Positions 54,408-63,050 of a DNA stretch of 64,000 nt are shown piece by piece (position 1 is the stretch's first letter; the number at the start of each line of letters is the position of its first letter). The notes beneath the pieces were generated by a model that ran no database searches, had not been told where the DNA came from, and saw only the letters and a program-made list of their open reading frames with translations. Location: assembly GCF_007830295.1 (NCBI RefSeq), contig NZ_VLKC01000002.1, forward strand, positions 1,934,558 to 1,998,557, written 5' to 3'. The position numbers and the translations under genes are program-made. This DNA is from Sporomusa sp. KB1 (GTDB taxonomy: Bacteria; Bacillota; Negativicutes; Sporomusales; Sporomusaceae).

Positions 54408-54498
54408 GGAGTGGTACTCAAGTGGCTGAAGAGGACGGTTTGCTAAATCGTTAGAGGTCGTGAGGCCTGCCAGGGTTCAAATCCCTGCCACTCCGCCA
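54408..54498 (+). tRNA. tRNA-Ser (anticodon GCT)
   Basis: The acceptor stem GGAGTGG pairs with CCACTCC, with discriminator G and encoded CCA. The anticodon stem CGGTT...AATCG carries loop anticodon GCT. A long variable arm (GAGGTCGTGAGGCCT) and T arm CAGGG-TTCAAAT-CCCTG support serine specificity for AGC/AGU codons. Confidence 0.95.
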
Positions 54499-54500
54499 TT

Positions 54501-54540
54501 AAAAAACGGCTGTTTACCGAGAGGTAAACAGCCGTTTTTT
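54501..54540 (+). terminator. Terminator of the tRNA-Ser pair
   Basis: An 18-bp perfect stem (54501-54518 with 54523-54540) with GAGA loop, ending in six Ts. The A-rich opposite arm could also serve the minus strand. Confidence 0.93.
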
Positions 54541-54630
54541 ATATGCATCAGAATTTATAAGTTTTGGGAATCGCGGATGAGGGGCAATGCCAAAAGTAAA
54601 GCCCCTCTCCCTTTATGTCGCAGTAGTGAA

Positions 54631-55350
54631 CTAGAATTTACTGAGCCAACTGGCAATAGCTTCGCCAGCTTGGCTGCTTTGTGCGGCCAGGTGGTGATCG
54701 CCGTCTGGATAGAGAATTAGCTTTTTGGGTTTTGCCGCTAACTCATAAATAGTTTGAGCCTGGCTGACTGGCACGATGGTATCGGCTGTTCCGTGGAGAA
54801 TAAGGAGGGGTCGTTGTTTTATTTGTTGGACATAAGCCAGGAGGTTATGGTGGGCAAAATCCTGGATGAATTCTGGTGTAAGCAACAGGTCACCATACTC
54901 ATCTGTTAGTTGCAGGGGGCTGCCGGCTGCCAGTTGCTCATAATGAGCCCCCAGTGCCAACCGGAAGGTGGCGGAGAGGTTCCAGGGTGTAGCCCAGAGG
55001 ATGAGGCCGCTTATCGCTGGGTCAATGGCGGTTACTGCCAGTGAGGTGGCGCCGCCCAGGCTGCGTCCCAACAAAAATAGCTGTCCGCCGATTGTCTGTC
55101 GGGAATAGGCAACAACGGCTGTAAGTTCGGCAATCTGGCAAGATAGGTTTTGGAGGGGAGTAAAGTCATAGCGGAGTACGTTAACATCTGTTGCAGCAAT
55201 GGTTTCTGCCAGGCAGATTGCCCGGCCGCCGCCGTCCTTACTGCCCCGGAAGCCATGAGAGATAATTAGCGTTTTATCTGAGGGATGGCAGGCAGGGTGG
55301 AAAACACCCGGTAGTTGAGTATTACCCGCAGGTAGTAGAATATTGTTCAT
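54631..55350 (-). CDS. Alpha/beta hydrolase
   Basis: A 239-residue cytoplasmic alpha/beta hydrolase. It has an oxyanion HGFRGSKDGG near the N-terminus, nucleophile elbow GRSLGGA, an acid in HGTADTIVP and the catalytic His in DGDHHL. It resembles small acyl esterases or acylaminoacyl-peptidase-like hydrolases; the substrate is unknown. A GAGGTG ribosome binding site precedes the start. It ends about 90 bp after the tRNA terminator, on the opposite strand, and appears monocistronic. Confidence 0.85.
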   Translation of the reverse strand: MNNILLPAGNTQLPGVFHPACHPSDKTLIISHGFRGSKDGGGRAICLAETIAATDVNVLRYDFTPLQNLSCQIAELTAVVAYSRQTIGGQLFLLGRSLGGATSLAVTAIDPAISGLILWATPWNLSATFRLALGAHYEQLAAGSPLQLTDEYGDLLLTPEFIQDFAHHNLLAYVQQIKQRPLLILHGTADTIVPVSQAQTIYELAAKPKKLILYPDGDHHLAAQSSQAGEAIASWLSKF

Positions 55351-55445
55351 TAGGACACCTCATCTATTTAAAGTTAAGGATATTATTTTGGGTTATACTA
55401 ATTATAGTATAGCTGTAGCTAAATATAATTGTAGGAGGAGCAACT

Positions 55446-55643
55446 ATGACAGACATCTTGTTAGGATATCTTATTAATAACTTTTTGATTGATAGTCATC
55501 AGTATGAAGCATGGCGAGGTCTTAGCCAGGACGAGCTGCGGGAGGAACTGAGTACGGCTGGTATAATGAACAGTGCTGAGTTTGATGAGTTTAGCCATCA
55601 GCTTGCCACTGGTGCCGAGGTAGTGGAAGAGCAAGGCGAATAA
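55446..55643 (+). CDS. Small acidic hypothetical protein
   Basis: A 65-residue acidic protein, not recognised, with predicted helices and no membrane segment or cysteine. GGAGGAG seven bases from the ATG is one of the best ribosome binding sites here, supporting translation. It lies about 100 bp before the dipeptidase gene and may share its transcript. Confidence 0.6.
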   Translation: MTDILLGYLINNFLIDSHQYEAWRGLSQDELREELSTAGIMNSAEFDEFSHQLATGAEVVEEQGE

Positions 55644-55746
55644 AAACAAATGCGTTTCATAGTATTATATATACCAGTGGTATATACAATAGTGAACCTG
55701 GTAGAAAGTCCGGCAAGGGACTCAGGACGGGAGAGGGGAACAGCAA

Positions 55747-56688
55747 TTGAATAGTATTGATTTACATTGTGATACGATAATGCGCTTAATGGAGGGAGAT
55801 AAGTCAGAGGGCCTTTATCGTAATTCGCTTAGTGTTGATATTGAAAAGCTGCAGGCAGGTAAGGCTCAGGCTCAATTTTTTGCTATGTTTATCAATCTCC
55901 AGACAGATGGTGATCCGTTGGTGAGAGCACTTAGAATGATTGACCGCTTTTACCAGGAAATAGAGGACAATAAACAATATATTGCGCTGGCAAGAAATTA
56001 TGGTGAATTTCAGCAAAATCAAGCAGATGGCAAATTATCTGCTTTTTTGACGATTGAGGAAGGCGGGGCGCTTAAGGGTGAGTTGATTAATTTGCGTAAT
56101 TTCTACCGCCTTGGTGTTAGGCTGATTACGCTCACTTGGAACTATCCTAATGAGATTGGCCATCCGAGCGCCTTGCCCGAATGCCGTGAGCGGGGGCTTA
56201 CGCCCTTTGGCCGGGAAGTAGTGGCAGAGATGAACAGGCTGGGGATGATAATTGATGTATCCCATTTATCAAATCAGGGTTTATATGAGGTGGCCGCACT
56301 GACACAAAAACCGTTTGTGGCTTCCCATTCTAATGCCTGGTCTGTAACCACTCATCATCGCAATCTGACTGATGAGATGATTAAGGTGTTAGCCACAAAG
56401 GGTGGTGTTATGGGGATTAATTTTGAAAAATCCTTTTTGGGCAGTGCGCCGTTTAGTCGGGTTGAAGATATGGTTCTTCATATCCAACATATTTATAATG
56501 TGGGTGGGATAGAGGTCATTGCTATTGGGTCAGACTTTGATGGCATTAGCCCAGAACTGGAATTGGCTCATGCCGGCGAAATGAGTAAACTTGTAGATGC
56601 TTTGGGAAAAGCAGGATTTGGTCAGGCGGAAATTGATAAAATATGCTGGAAAAACGCCCTCAGAGTGATAAAAGATACATTACAATGA
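55747..56688 (+). CDS. Membrane-dipeptidase-like peptidase, family M19
   Basis: Zinc dipeptidase of the renal dipeptidase family, 313 residues. Metal ligands are visible in DLHCDT near the N-terminus, the Glu of LTIEEGG, SHSNAWSVTTHHRN and IGSDFDG. Bacterial members hydrolyse dipeptides including those with D-residues. No signal peptide is present, so it is cytoplasmic. The start is TTG at 55747, since the family starts with SIDLHCDT and GAGAGGGG precedes it. Confidence 0.9.
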   Translation: MNSIDLHCDTIMRLMEGDKSEGLYRNSLSVDIEKLQAGKAQAQFFAMFINLQTDGDPLVRALRMIDRFYQEIEDNKQYIALARNYGEFQQNQADGKLSAFLTIEEGGALKGELINLRNFYRLGVRLITLTWNYPNEIGHPSALPECRERGLTPFGREVVAEMNRLGMIIDVSHLSNQGLYEVAALTQKPFVASHSNAWSVTTHHRNLTDEMIKVLATKGGVMGINFEKSFLGSAPFSRVEDMVLHIQHIYNVGGIEVIAIGSDFDGISPELELAHAGEMSKLVDALGKAGFGQAEIDKICWKNALRVIKDTLQ

Positions 56689-56861
56689 AGCTGGTTAGTG
56701 AAGTAACAAGGCATTTAGAGACTTGCACATTCGGATACGGGGGAGTAAAATAAATTTATGGTAGTACCTCTTGATAGATGATATTAAAATCTGATAACAA
56801 GATACAGTGTCCTTTATCAACTAGTGCTACAAAGCGATAACAATAAAAGGAGTGCGAAAAG

Positions 56862-57554
56862 GTGGAGTTTTTGGTAGCACTAGCTAGTATTATGATGGTT
56901 AACATCGTACTTAGCGGCGACAATGCAGTGGTCATTGCTTTGGCGAGCCGTTCTTTACCCCCGAAGCAACAAAAGCAAGCAATCCTATGGGGTAGTGGCG
57001 GGGCGATAGTCCTGCGCGTTATTCTTACAGTTGTAGCTGTTATACTTTTGCAAATTCCTTATGTTCAGTTTTTTGGCGGTTTACTTCTTATTTGGATTGC
57101 GGCTAAATTACTTATGGAGGATGATGGCGATGAAAATATTGAAGCCAACACTTCGTTCATGGGGGCTGTAAAGACTATTATTATCGCCGATTTAGTTATG
57201 AGTCTTGATAATACCCTGGCAATTGCTGCGGTAGCCAAAGGCGATTATGCTTTGCTTGTCATAGGGCTTGCGCTTAGTATCCCATTGATTGTTTTTGGCA
57301 GTCAAATTATTATTAAAATTATGGACAAGTTCCCGATAGTTGTGTATCTCGGAGCCGCGCTTATTGCCTGGACGGCCGGAGAAATGATGGTGGCTGATGA
57401 AAAAATTGGTCCGGTTATTCATGCAGCGATACCCGAATGGCTGTTGCCAGCGGCAGTCACGGTAGGGGTAGTAGCGGTTGGTCTCTGGTGGAAGAGCACA
57501 CATAAAGAAAAGGGTACCGAAGCCTGTGCAAAAGAGGGAAATCCGGTGCAATAA
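56862..57554 (+). CDS. TerC/YjbE-family membrane protein
   Basis: Integral membrane protein of 230 residues with about seven hydrophobic helices. It has the TerC family acidic motifs VLSGDNAVVIALA and DLVMSLDNTLAIA, whose Asp and Asn residues lie in membrane helices. Family members are implicated in manganese export or metal loading of exported enzymes. No yybP-ykoY manganese riboswitch was recognised in the 170 bp upstream. The start is GTG at 56862 after AAAGGAG. Confidence 0.85.
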   Translation: MEFLVALASIMMVNIVLSGDNAVVIALASRSLPPKQQKQAILWGSGGAIVLRVILTVVAVILLQIPYVQFFGGLLLIWIAAKLLMEDDGDENIEANTSFMGAVKTIIIADLVMSLDNTLAIAAVAKGDYALLVIGLALSIPLIVFGSQIIIKIMDKFPIVVYLGAALIAWTAGEMMVADEKIGPVIHAAIPEWLLPAAVTVGVVAVGLWWKSTHKEKGTEACAKEGNPVQ

Positions 57555-57586
57555 TGTATGTTCTAGTGCAAAGGCATTGTTAGGGG

Positions 57587-57622
57587 GACATCGTATTTTG
57601 GTGCGATGTCTTCCTTCTTTTT
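57587..57622 (+). terminator. Terminator after the TerC-family gene
   Basis: GACATCG (57587-57593) pairs with CGATGTC (57604-57610) across a 10-nt loop and is followed by a T/C-rich run ending in six Ts. Confidence 0.6.
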
Positions 57623-57688
57623 TGCAGGGTATTAAGGCTCTATGCCGAATAATCTATAGAATATCTATCCAAGGAAGGGCTGACATAG

Positions 57689-59683
57689 ATGGCAACGCCA
57701 GTAAGTATGCAAAAACGCCTGGCTTGGTTTCTGACTGTAACCATGCTGGTGATATTTGGTTTAGCAGGGAGAATTGCCTGGATTCAATTCGGTGAGGGGC
57801 AACGTCTGAGTCACAGGGTACAGGATCAAGTTAGCGAAAGCCGGGTAATGCAGTCACCTCGAGGCACGATATATGACCGGAACGGGCAGCAATTAGCGGT
57901 AAGCAGTCTAAATAAGTCCCTTTATGCTGATCCGCAGGAAGTAAAAGATATTGATGGATTAGCGGCTTTATTAGCGCCGGTTCTTGGTGTAACATCCGCA
58001 GATATTAAGGAGCGGTTAGCGGACGGAGCTCGTTTTGTTTGGCTTAAACGGACGCTGGAACCGGACGTAGCCAAGGCAGTTTCCGCGCTTATCAAGGACC
58101 ACCAGCTTACAGGACTGGGTTTTATCGAGGAAAGCAAACGGTATTATCCTAATGATAAATTGGCAGCGCAGGTGCTGGGTTTTGTGGGTACAGATGATGT
58201 TGGTCTGGAAGGACTGGAAATGTCACTGGATAAGGTTATTAAGGGCCAGGTTCGTAAGCAGGTTATTGATACAGACAGCTATGGTACACCCATATTCCAA
58301 TCCATATTTTCTTTTATACCGGAAAAAAAGGGACGTTCAATTTACCTGACGATTGACAGCAACATCCAATATATTGTCGAAAGGGCACTTGATGCTGCCA
58401 TGGCGAAGACGGGCGCAAAGACGGGTACAGTTATCATTATGCAGCCTAAGACAGGGGAGATTCTCGCTATGGCCAGCCGTCCCACGTATAACCCTAATCA
58501 ATTTGGCAGCTATAGTTCAGAAGCCTGGAAGAATCGGGCTGTATCTGATGTGTATGAACCAGGTTCGACTTTTAAAGCCATTATTGCGGCGGCGGCACTG
58601 GAGGAGGGAAAGGTGCGGCCGGATGAGCGGTTTATTGATAAGGGTTATGTGGAGGTATCCGGGCGGCAGATCAAAAACTGGAGTGGCGAGAGCTATGGCA
58701 ATATACCATTTACTGAGATTATAAAGAATTCTATTAATACCGGTTTTGTTGAAGTTGGTTTGCGGGTTGGTGCGGCCAAACTGACAAGCTATGCGCGGGC
58801 ATTTGGGTTTGGAAAGATTACAGGAATAGAGTTGCCGGGGGAGGCCGAGGGCCTGCTGTTTGATCCCCGGGAGATGCGTGATAGCGATACCGCAACCATG
58901 TCGATCGGTCAGAGTGTTGCAGTGACACCACTGCAACTTACCGCGGCTATTGCCGCTATTGCCAATGATGGGGTACTGCTAAAACCCCGGCTTGTTAAGG
59001 AATACCGTAACGAGGATGGTACGCTGGCGGAAACCTTTGAGCCTGTTGTTGTCAGACAGGCTATTACGCCGGAAACAGCCCGTACTCTGACCGCATTATT
59101 AGAGAAGGTAGTACATGAAGGCGGCGGTAAACTGGCGGCCGTTAAAGGCTATCGTTTTGCTGGGAAAACAGGTACAGCTGAAAAGTTAAATCCCAACGGT
59201 GGCGGCTATTTAGCCGGGCATTATATTGCCTCTTTTGCCGGTTTTGGGCCTGTTGATGATCCGCAGGTAGCGGCACTGATTGTGCTTGATGATCCGAGTG
59301 GTATTTATTATGGCGGGACAATTGCCGCACCGGTATTTAATGATATTATGACACAGGTTATGCGAGTGTTAAATATTCACCCTGATGGGGGGAGCTATGT
59401 AGTGCCGCCTATAAAGACGGTAGAGTCCCTGACGCCGTCAGATGTCCCAACTAGCCCCGGGCCACCCCCGGAAGTGCCGTATGGGCATGTATTAGTTCCT
59501 GCACTTGCAGGCAAGTCCATCAGAGAAGCTGGTGAAACTTTACATGAACTTGGGCTCACCTTTGTACCTGTGGGTACTGGAATGGTTGTAAAGCAAAGTG
59601 TTGCTCCCAATACACCAGTCAAGCCGGGCACTGAGATTATTGTATATTTTGAGTCAGTGAATACAATTTCGCCGGGTGGGTAA
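57689..59683 (+). CDS. SpoVD/FtsI-like class B penicillin-binding protein with PASTA domain
   Basis: Transpeptidase of 664 residues cross-linking peptidoglycan. An N-terminal membrane helix (about 10-32), a PBP dimer domain (about 50-220) and a transpeptidase domain follow, with catalytic Ser293 in STFK, SIN at 348-350 and KTG at 493-495. A proline-rich hinge and one PASTA domain (about 603-657) end it. A single PASTA resembles SpoVD, the spore cortex enzyme, but a division FtsI cannot be excluded since no mra or mur cluster is adjacent. AAGGAAGGG precedes the ATG. Confidence 0.88.
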   Translation: MATPVSMQKRLAWFLTVTMLVIFGLAGRIAWIQFGEGQRLSHRVQDQVSESRVMQSPRGTIYDRNGQQLAVSSLNKSLYADPQEVKDIDGLAALLAPVLGVTSADIKERLADGARFVWLKRTLEPDVAKAVSALIKDHQLTGLGFIEESKRYYPNDKLAAQVLGFVGTDDVGLEGLEMSLDKVIKGQVRKQVIDTDSYGTPIFQSIFSFIPEKKGRSIYLTIDSNIQYIVERALDAAMAKTGAKTGTVIIMQPKTGEILAMASRPTYNPNQFGSYSSEAWKNRAVSDVYEPGSTFKAIIAAAALEEGKVRPDERFIDKGYVEVSGRQIKNWSGESYGNIPFTEIIKNSINTGFVEVGLRVGAAKLTSYARAFGFGKITGIELPGEAEGLLFDPREMRDSDTATMSIGQSVAVTPLQLTAAIAAIANDGVLLKPRLVKEYRNEDGTLAETFEPVVVRQAITPETARTLTALLEKVVHEGGGKLAAVKGYRFAGKTGTAEKLNPNGGGYLAGHYIASFAGFGPVDDPQVAALIVLDDPSGIYYGGTIAAPVFNDIMTQVMRVLNIHPDGGSYVVPPIKTVESLTPSDVPTSPGPPPEVPYGHVLVPALAGKSIREAGETLHELGLTFVPVGTGMVVKQSVAPNTPVKPGTEIIVYFESVNTISPGG

Positions 59684-59760
59684 TCTGGTACATAGAAGCA
59701 GCGACAAAAAATGCTAAATCAAAATTAGCCAACCTAAGTGAGAGTTAGGATAACAACAAT

Positions 59761-59784
59761 AAAAGGCGGCTAAGCCGCCTTTTA
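59761..59784. terminator. Bidirectional terminator between the PBP and spore protein genes
   Basis: A perfect 10-bp stem AAAAGGCGGC/GCCGCCTTTT (59761-59770 with 59774-59783) with 3-nt loop, symmetric, serving both convergent genes. Confidence 0.85.
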
Positions 59785-59796
59785 TGCTACTATGAG

Positions 59797-60072
59797 TTAT
59801 TTGCTGTTAATATCGAATTGGGAAGTCATCGTACTCGAAGTAGCGGTTGTTCCACTTGGAGTGGAAGTTTGTCCACCCATGGATGATTCATATTGTTCGA
59901 TCATGCGACGAACCATGTGACCACCTACCCGACCACAATCAGCCGAAGTCATAGTTGACCAGCCTTGGCTGCGTACGCGATCACTAATACCCAATTCGGT
60001 TGCTATTTCTAGCTTCATGCGGTCAAGTGCATTTTCTGCACTTGGGTTAACAGGTTTGTTACTTCTAGCCAT
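59797..60072 (-). CDS. Alpha/beta-type small acid-soluble spore protein
   Basis: DNA-binding spore protein of 91 residues that coats and protects DNA in dormant endospores and supplies amino acids at germination. It carries the family core: NALDRMKLEIATELGI, then GWSTMTSADCGRVGGHMVRRMIE. The C-terminal tail is Thr/Ser/Gly-rich and longer than usual. GGAGGTG precedes the ATG. A sigma-G-type promoter is visible upstream. The protein marks the organism as an endospore former. Confidence 0.95.
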   Translation of the reverse strand: MARSNKPVNPSAENALDRMKLEIATELGISDRVRSQGWSTMTSADCGRVGGHMVRRMIEQYESSMGGQTSTPSGTTATSSTMTSQFDINSK

Positions 60073-60104
60073 AGAATAAACACCTCCTGAAATTTTTCTA
60101 ATCC

Positions 60105-60134
60105 TAGTATCTGCGGCGCAAATACCTGTTATTC
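60105..60134 (-). promoter_or_regulatory. Sigma-G-type promoter of the SASP gene
   Basis: On the minus strand, GAATA (-35, fits GHATR) and GATACTA (-10, one base from CATACTA) are separated by exactly 18 bp, 33 bp before the start codon. Forespore-specific expression fits the product. The remaining 60135-60335 has only a 7-bp hairpin near 60287 and nothing else I recognise. Confidence 0.6.
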
Positions 60135-60335
60135 TATAAATATTATGTTAATTAAGTAAGAAAATCCCAAAAGGATAAAGGAAACTGTAATTTTTTATTG
60201 AATAAATACGAAAAATAGCAGAAAAACCACAGGAAATGACGAAGTTCGCCTGGAAGGAATTTACAGACGAATAAAGAATCATTTATTTAAATGATGCTAA
60301 TGGTAAAACAATAATTTTGTGTTAGGGGTATTGCC

Positions 60336-60677
60336 ATGCATGAGCTTGCAATTGCGCAAGGGATACTGGATATTGCTTTGAGTACGGCCGTAAATCATAA
60401 TGCCAATAGTGTTTTGGGCGTTAAAGTAATTGTGGGTGAACTTACAGGGACTGTACCGGAGGCGCTGGAATTTGGTTTTGTGGCGTTGGCTAAAGGAACA
60501 ATGGCAGAGAACGCCTGTTTATCAATCCGGATAATTCCGCTGACAGGACATTGCCGGGACTGCGGCAGTCAAAGCAGTATTGATAAATATTGTTTTGCTT
60601 GTGCAAGCTGTGGTTCTCATGCGGTTGAGATTATAACCGGGCGTGAACTAAAAGTAGAAAGTGTGGAGGTAGAGTAA
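60336..60677 (+). CDS. hypA: Hydrogenase nickel incorporation protein HypA
   Basis: Nickel metallochaperone of 113 residues for [NiFe]-hydrogenase (and in some species urease) maturation. It starts with the nickel-binding MHE, and its zinc-ribbon cysteines appear as CRDCG and CASCG. The reading frame and length match the family. It is followed 3 bp later by hypB, so the two work and are transcribed together. No hydrogenase or other hyp genes are in the window. Confidence 0.93.
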   Translation: MHELAIAQGILDIALSTAVNHNANSVLGVKVIVGELTGTVPEALEFGFVALAKGTMAENACLSIRIIPLTGHCRDCGSQSSIDKYCFACASCGSHAVEIITGRELKVESVEVE

Positions 60678-60680
60678 TAG

Positions 60681-61349
60681 TTGGAAATTACTGTAATGAG
60701 CAATATCCTGGAAAAAAATGAGGAAGTGGCTGCCGAGATAAATGCCATGTTGAGCAGACAGGGGATTTTTACAGTTAATCTGTTGGGTTCTCCTGGTTGT
60801 GGTAAAACTTCTCTTGTGGAGCAGACGGTAAGCCTGCTCAAAAGTGAACTAAATATAGCCATTATCGAAGGTGATTTATATACATCTAAAGATGCTGATC
60901 GTATTGCTGCCTATGGAGCGCCGGTGGTTCAAATCAATACCCAGGGCGGCTGTCATCTTGATGCGGCGATGGTTAAGTCAGCTCTTGACCAATTGGATTT
61001 GAATGAGATTGATATTCTGATTGTCGAAAATGTTGGCAATCTGGTTTGTCCAGCTGAGTTTGCCGTTGGGGAGCATGCCAAAGTGGTAGTCCTCAGCGTT
61101 ACGGAAGGAGAGGACAAACCGCTAAAATATCCCCTTGTATTTAGGCAGTCTGCAGCTGTTATTTTGAATAAAATTGACTTACTTCCCTATACTGATTTTG
61201 CTATTGATTGTGCGGTAAGAGATATTACCGGTTTGAATCAACAAGCTGTCTTGATGAAGGTGTCCTGCAGAACTGGAGCAGGGTTAACCGACTGGCTAGA
61301 ATGGCTTAAAAAGCAGGTGCAGTTAACTAGAAAACGAAAATGTGATTAG
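60681..61349 (+). CDS. hypB: Hydrogenase maturation GTPase HypB
   Basis: SIMIBI-class GTPase of 222 residues driving nickel insertion together with HypA. It has P-loop GSPGCGKTSL, metal-site residues in QINTQGGCHLDA and ENVGNLVCP, and NKID for guanine specificity. The His-rich N-terminal nickel store of some HypBs is missing. The start is TTG at 60681 after TGGAGGTAG; the family begins with MEI-type sequence, which argues against the ATG 15 bp later. Confidence 0.93.
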   Translation: MEITVMSNILEKNEEVAAEINAMLSRQGIFTVNLLGSPGCGKTSLVEQTVSLLKSELNIAIIEGDLYTSKDADRIAAYGAPVVQINTQGGCHLDAAMVKSALDQLDLNEIDILIVENVGNLVCPAEFAVGEHAKVVVLSVTEGEDKPLKYPLVFRQSAAVILNKIDLLPYTDFAIDCAVRDITGLNQQAVLMKVSCRTGAGLTDWLEWLKKQVQLTRKRKCD

Positions 61350-61359
61350 GGGGAGTATT

Positions 61360-61554
61360 GTGGCAATTCTGGCGGAAATGGAATGGGAAATTGAGGTTGT
61401 ACGTGAGCGGTTACATCAGCTAGTAGAACGGAAGTTGGGCGATCTTACTGACGTCGAAGTAACTGAACTTAGCGGCTACCTGGATCAGCTTATTGTCAAG
61501 TATGAGATGACTAATACCCGCCAGAAAAAAACAGATAAACTGGCGTCAGTTTAA
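61360..61554 (+). CDS. Spo0E-like aspartyl-phosphate phosphatase
   Basis: A 64-residue two-helix protein with the Spo0E family pattern: ERLHQLVERKL in helix one and the SxxLDxLI-type motif LSGYLDQLIVKYE in helix two. Known members dephosphorylate Spo0A-phosphate and delay sporulation. I chose the GTG at 61360 because AGGGGGA lies directly before it; an in-frame GTG at 61342 would overlap hypB and lacks a site. It may be co-transcribed with hypAB. Confidence 0.8.
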   Translation: MAILAEMEWEIEVVRERLHQLVERKLGDLTDVEVTELSGYLDQLIVKYEMTNTRQKKTDKLASV

Positions 61555-61647
61555 AAGAAACAACAAAGTTCTAAGCCTACGACCGCAAGTATATAGTAGT
61601 AAGGGGGACTCGCTTTCTTTGGTAGTAAATGCGGCGGAGGGAAAATT

Positions 61648-63009
61648 TTGCGTATACAGGAGAACCGGCGGGAGCTCCGGCGTGGGCTCAAAGAGCGTCA
61701 TATTCAGTTGATCGCGATTGGCGGTTCAATTGGTGTAGGTCTGTTTTTAGGATCGTCTGCCGCTATTCAAGCAGCAGGTCCATCACTGCTAGTTACGTAC
61801 TTTATTGGTGGTATTGTGGTTTTCTGTTTGTTGAGGGCGCTGGGTGAAGTTGCTGTTGCTATCCCGATAGCGGGCTCATTTAGCGCGTATGCCCATAGAT
61901 TTTTGGGACCGCTGACTGGTTATTTGACAGGCTGGACGTATTGGTTTATGTGGGTTGTAACAGGCATGGCTGAGATTACAGCCGTGGGAGTGTATGTAAA
62001 TTACTGGTTGCCTGAATTGCCGCAATGGATTCCTGCGCTGCTGGCGGTAATCTTCATGACAGGGGTTAATCTTGTTGCCGTAGAAGCCTATGGCGAATTT
62101 GAATTCTGGTTTGCGTTAATCAAAATTATTGCCATCATTGCGTTAATTATGGGCGGGTTGGGGATGATTTTGTTTGGTTTTGGCAATGGTGGCGTTCCTG
62201 TAGGGATAGGGCACCTCTGGCAGCATGGCGGCTTTTTTCCGCATGGTGTAAGTGGGGCGATTATGGCCCTTTCGATGGTGCTGTTTTCTTATGTGGGTAT
62301 TGAAGTTATTGGCGTTACCGCCGGAGAAGCCAAAGAGCCGGAAAAGACATTGCCAGTCGCTATTAGCAAAGTGTTTTGGCGAATTCTATTATTTTACATC
62401 GGCTCACTATATGTTATTATGTCAATTTATCCTTGGAATGAGCTTGGTCATGTTGGTAGTCCGTTTGTAGCGGTATTTGGTAAATTGGGAATAAGTAGCG
62501 CCGCCGACATAATGAATTTTGTTGTGCTATCAGCAGCTCTGTCCTCCTGTAACAGCGGCGTTTTTAGCACAGGCCGGATGCTGTATACTCTGGCAAGGCA
62601 AGGGGAAGCGCCGGCGCTTCTGGGTAAGTTAAATAACAGCCAGGTTCCGGTCTGGGGAGTATTGGTTTCAGCTGCTTTTTTAATGGTCGGGGTGGTACTC
62701 AATTACTTTATTCCGGCAAAAGTGTTTACCTATGTAACTAGTATTGGTACGTTTGCCTGTTTGTGGGTGTGGGCTATCATTCTTATGGTTCAGATCAAGT
62801 TTCGGCGAAGTCTGCCGCCGGCAGTGGCAGCCAAACTGGTCTATCCGATGCCCTTATATCCCATATCAGGTATCTTGTGTTTGGTAATGCTGGCGCTGGT
62901 AGTTTTTATTATGAGCCAAGATTCTGATACGGTGCTGTCGCTTTGGATTGGTCCGGTTTGGATAGTAGGATTGATGATCTTCTACCCTGTACGGTCACGC
63001 AAGTCGTGA
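61648..63009 (+). CDS. Amino acid permease (APC superfamily, AAT type)
   Basis: Proton-coupled amino acid importer of 453 residues with 12 predicted membrane helices. The N-terminus has the family start LKERHIQLIAIGGSIGVGLFLGS, and helix 6-7 has VGIEVIGVTAGEAKEPEKTLP. This places it among the amino acid transporter (AAT/YbgF-like) group; D-Ala, Ser or Gly, aromatic and basic amino acids are possible substrates. The start is TTG at 61648, with GGAGGG upstream. It is followed by alr, suggesting an alanine link (inference). Confidence 0.9.
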   Translation: MRIQENRRELRRGLKERHIQLIAIGGSIGVGLFLGSSAAIQAAGPSLLVTYFIGGIVVFCLLRALGEVAVAIPIAGSFSAYAHRFLGPLTGYLTGWTYWFMWVVTGMAEITAVGVYVNYWLPELPQWIPALLAVIFMTGVNLVAVEAYGEFEFWFALIKIIAIIALIMGGLGMILFGFGNGGVPVGIGHLWQHGGFFPHGVSGAIMALSMVLFSYVGIEVIGVTAGEAKEPEKTLPVAISKVFWRILLFYIGSLYVIMSIYPWNELGHVGSPFVAVFGKLGISSAADIMNFVVLSAALSSCNSGVFSTGRMLYTLARQGEAPALLGKLNNSQVPVWGVLVSAAFLMVGVVLNYFIPAKVFTYVTSIGTFACLWVWAIILMVQIKFRRSLPPAVAAKLVYPMPLYPISGILCLVMLALVVFIMSQDSDTVLSLWIGPVWIVGLMIFYPVRSRKS

Positions 63010-63050
63010 TGGTAATTGGCGATTCGGTTCATTTAGGAGGCTAATGGGTT

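Noticed and set aside
56689..56861. yybP-ykoY manganese riboswitch upstream of the TerC-family gene
   Set aside because: A GGGGGAGTA stretch is present, but the rest of the consensus and the paired arms are missing.
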